This document shows, piece by piece, positions 62,130 through 64,000 of a stretch of 64,000 bases of DNA. The translations under genes were made by a program, and so were the position numbers. The stretch is from Branchipolynoe longqiensis. Its lineage: Eukaryota; Annelida; Polychaeta; Phyllodocida; Polynoidae. The notes under the pieces are model-generated. The model made no database searches, was not told where the DNA came from, and worked only from the letters and a program-made list of their open reading frames with translations. Numbering within the stretch: position 1 is the first letter of the stretch; the number at the start of each line of letters is the position of its first letter. The stretch is from positions 5,518,001 through 5,582,000 of the forward strand of contig CM059203.1 of the NCBI GenBank assembly GCA_030323885.1. The letters are read 5' to 3'.

Positions 62130-62274
62130 AGTAACCCAGAGGAGGCTGCAAAGGCCAACGAGCAGTGGCTGACCCTGTTTGAGCGGCTGCGCTGGCTCTT
62201 ACGTCAGGGCGTCTCCCGCTGCGTCCGCAACCAGTGGCTCCCCCTGAAGGAGCGTGACAAGTACTTCATATCAG
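62130..62274 (+). CDS. NWD1/NWD2-like gene, next exon (48 codons plus one base)
   Basis: It continues the 60943-61146 exon in phase 0 and ends in phase 1 at TCAG|GTACAT. The translation has a WLTLFERLRWLLRQG helix and ends KERDKYFIS, matching the family segment W...F..L...LR.....C....Y..S that follows the first exon's domain. The acceptor is CCTTGACCTTGACAG. An alternative AG ten bases downstream would break the frame, which supports 62130. The next exon should begin by completing a split codon; none was found before 64000. Confidence 0.83.
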
Positions 62275-62488
62275 GTACATCACCGGCGTCCCAGGGAGTC
62301 AGGCTGCTCTCATGCCAGATATTTTTATCGCTTTTGTTCTCCCAAACTTTTTTTCCCCAGGGTTTTTCACGTATATTCTTCAGGGGTGAAAATAGTTCAT
62401 GTTTTAGATTTTTTGATATTCGGATATGGGTCGTTCTTTCTCAGAAACTGTGTACCACATATTTGGTTTCCACATTACATTGTTTGGA

Positions 62489-62843
62489 TTAAAGCTGCAT
62501 AGTCCGATGAAAGATCACATTTTAAAAACCAAACCAATTATCTAGATTTGATTTTACATATCTAACTTAGATACTGATGCACGTATTAAGCATTTGTTTC
62601 TGCGTAGAAGGCAGCGCTGAGTCAATTTAACAGAACCTGTTACTGCAGAAGTCTATGGTGTCAGAGTTTTGGCAAGCTTGCCTAAACTAATTTTCCATGT
62701 TTGCACTCAAAATATCTCAAAAGTTTACCATTTTAAATATTAGTAACTTTGAACTAATGTAAAGTAGATAGTAGTGATCGATCTAATATATTTATCTCAG
62801 AAAAAATACAGAAATACAAAACCATCGGACTATGCAACTTTAA
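62489..62843. mobile_element. K element, intact
   Basis: TTAAAGCTGCATAGTCCGATG and its complement CATCGGACTATGCAACTTTAA form about 19-bp inverted ends bounded by TTAA. It lies in the intron downstream of the second NWD exon, about 215 bp after its donor. Non-coding, 355 bp. Confidence 0.8.
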
Positions 62844-63044
62844 GCCTGGGTGGTTTTTTTTGGGGGGGGGGGTAACGAGTTAAATATTGTTGGCTCTGTG
62901 TATTAAGCATGTTAGCAATACTGTATGTATTTAAAATATCACACAACATGTTTTGTTAATAAATTACTAATGGCTGCACAAGCCTCGTTTTCAAATACGC
63001 GTGATTCAGTCTGCGAATAAGGTCAATGTTACTTAATGTGGGTT

Positions 63045-63240
63045 TTCTGAGTTCCGCTCGTCCCTCGGGAAGGATTGAACCTGCGACACAACATGTAGGG
63101 TCACAGCTTCAGCTTACATGACGGAAGTTGTGGTTGGTGCCATTGCCAACCCTATTTTTCACTATGGGCCCGATTCGTTGAACTCACGTTGCATCTATAA
63201 TAACCACACATCTCCTGATGATTGAACTTGGTTGAGTTCC
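63045..63240 (-). repeat. Repeat J, second copy
   Basis: Matches 9712-9897 (GGGTCACAGCTTCAGCTTAC, GGTTGGTGCC, TGATTGAACTTGGTTG). The complement has a GGTTCAATCCTTCCCG B-box-like segment, suggesting a SINE head. Confidence 0.5.
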
Positions 63241-63650
63241 TGGCATGCATTTGTGTCTCATATAAATTGCTGTGAAATTGTCCTCGCACCTTACTGTAGA
63301 TACAATACCACTTTGTCTTGACTTCTGGGGGGGTTCGTAACCTTACGACGGTTACCGGCTGCAGAACTGCAGCAATATAGAGAGGCACCGATAAATCGGT
63401 CCAATCTTTGGTTGAAGATTAATCTTCTGGTGTGACGGTTGTAGAAGCTGGGGGGATGTCTTTACAACAATTAAACAAGGAATCGTTGGGGCGGCCCGAA
63501 TCACTCCGGTCCGGCGGTAGCACAGCACTTGTATCCAGTCGACAGCAGCAAGGGTTTACGAGGAAGGGACGGGTAAAAGTGGTTCCCGCTGTTCCAGCAA
63601 CAAGAACAAAGCGAGAGAAACGATAAGGTAAAGGGCCCCACCCAAGCAAA
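63241..63650. other. Unassigned stretch
   Basis: Open frames exist on both strands (64 and 115 codons), but neither resembles a known family to me. A short palindrome TTGAAGATTAATCTTC lies at 63412-63427. It may be part of an unknown repeat. Confidence 0.35.
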
Positions 63651-63708
63651 CAACTCCCTTGATCATGGGGAGAAGTAAGCCTGGGAGGAAAAAAAGGGTA
63701 GACTATAG

Positions 63709-64000
63709 GAAATAAAAGATGTAAGAGATAAGAATCTCTTGCAAGAGGAAATTCTGAAACTTGCACAATGGTCCGAGAAATGGCAATTGCCCTTCAATGA
63801 AAAGAAGTGCAAAATTATTCATTACGGGAAAAATAATTTTCATTATGCCTATAATATGAAGAACGCTGTCCTACAACAAGATAGCTATGAAATGGACTTG
63901 GGTGTAACCTTCGACTCCCAACTCTCCTTTCAGAAAAACATGAGGACTATCATCTCAAATGCTAACCAGAGAGTAGGAATAATTAAAAGAAATTTCCATC
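63709..64000 (+). pseudogene. LINE reverse transcriptase fragment at window edge
   Basis: Open from about 63709 to the end. The translation carries ILKLAQWSEKWQLPFNEKKC, IIHYGKNN and MDLGVTFDSQLSFQKN, the palm-to-thumb region just after the catalytic FADD motif in CR1/Rex-like LINEs. The catalytic residues lie upstream and are absent, so the copy is 5' truncated. It is a different family from the LINE at 28957, and it runs off the window. Confidence 0.85.

Overview
The window is animal nuclear DNA. It carries spliced exons, LINE, SINE and DNA-transposon copies with target-site duplications, and many micro- and minisatellites; there are no operons or bacterial-style genes. The SINE set (four tRNA-headed families) and the NACHT/WD-type exons suggest an invertebrate. 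I lean to a mollusc because the SINE-2 tail is one I associate with gastropods and bivalves, but that is recollection and was not searched. A 500-base run of N at 6979-7478 is a scaffold gap.

Host coding sequence is scarce. The one convincing host gene is at the right end: two exons (60943-61146 and 62130-62274, + strand) encode part of the N-terminal region of an NWD1/NWD2-like NACHT and WD-repeat protein. The intron between them is built of two tandem arrays, one copying the 5' splice site eight times and the other copying the 3' splice-site region about three times. Two weaker host candidates are an 88-codon reading frame at 12614-12880 (-) and a possible exon at 20053-20192 (+).

Layout. 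1-3.1 kb: GGT-rich and GA-rich simple DNA. 3.3-15 kb: dense SINE, LINE and inverted-repeat elements around the gap. 15-20 kb: SINE-3 tandem copies, foldback elements, a 37-bp minisatellite and an LTR-like repeat. 20-26 kb: an RTE-like LINE end, AT-rich arrays, and SINE-3 and SINE-1 tail arrays. 26-31 kb: foldback and CCGGTGT elements and a reverse transcriptase of 590 or so codons inserted in a foldback element. 31-38 kb: nested SINEs, a hAT-like element and LINE ends. 38-42 kb: polypyrimidine DNA and a 30-bp minisatellite in two blocks split by a retroposon. 42-44 kb: a 160-bp satellite. 44-53 kb: more foldback, SINE and CT-rich DNA. 53.5-54.8 kb: a 17-bp VNTR. 56-59 kb: CCA-rich DNA and a 109-bp satellite. 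60.9-62.3 kb: the NWD-like exons. 63.7 kb to the end: another LINE reverse-transcriptase fragment.

Local family names used here: SINE-1 (about 330 bp, head starts ACCAGACGGGATGG or ACCGGGCGCGG, AAC-rich tail), SINE-2 (head GGGACGTAGCTCAGG, tail ending GTTAAATAAAACAAGC), SINE-3 (tRNA-Gln-like head), SINE-4 (Leu/Ser-like head, runs into TATACTGCCTATCATGG on the complement), R5 (about 414 bp retroposon with an ATG-repeat tail), FB (foldback elements with 3-bp target duplications), CG-TIR (termini CCGGTGT) and K (TTAA-flanked inverted-repeat element). Most of the window is explained by these families inserting into one another and by their tails and ends expanding into tandem arrays.
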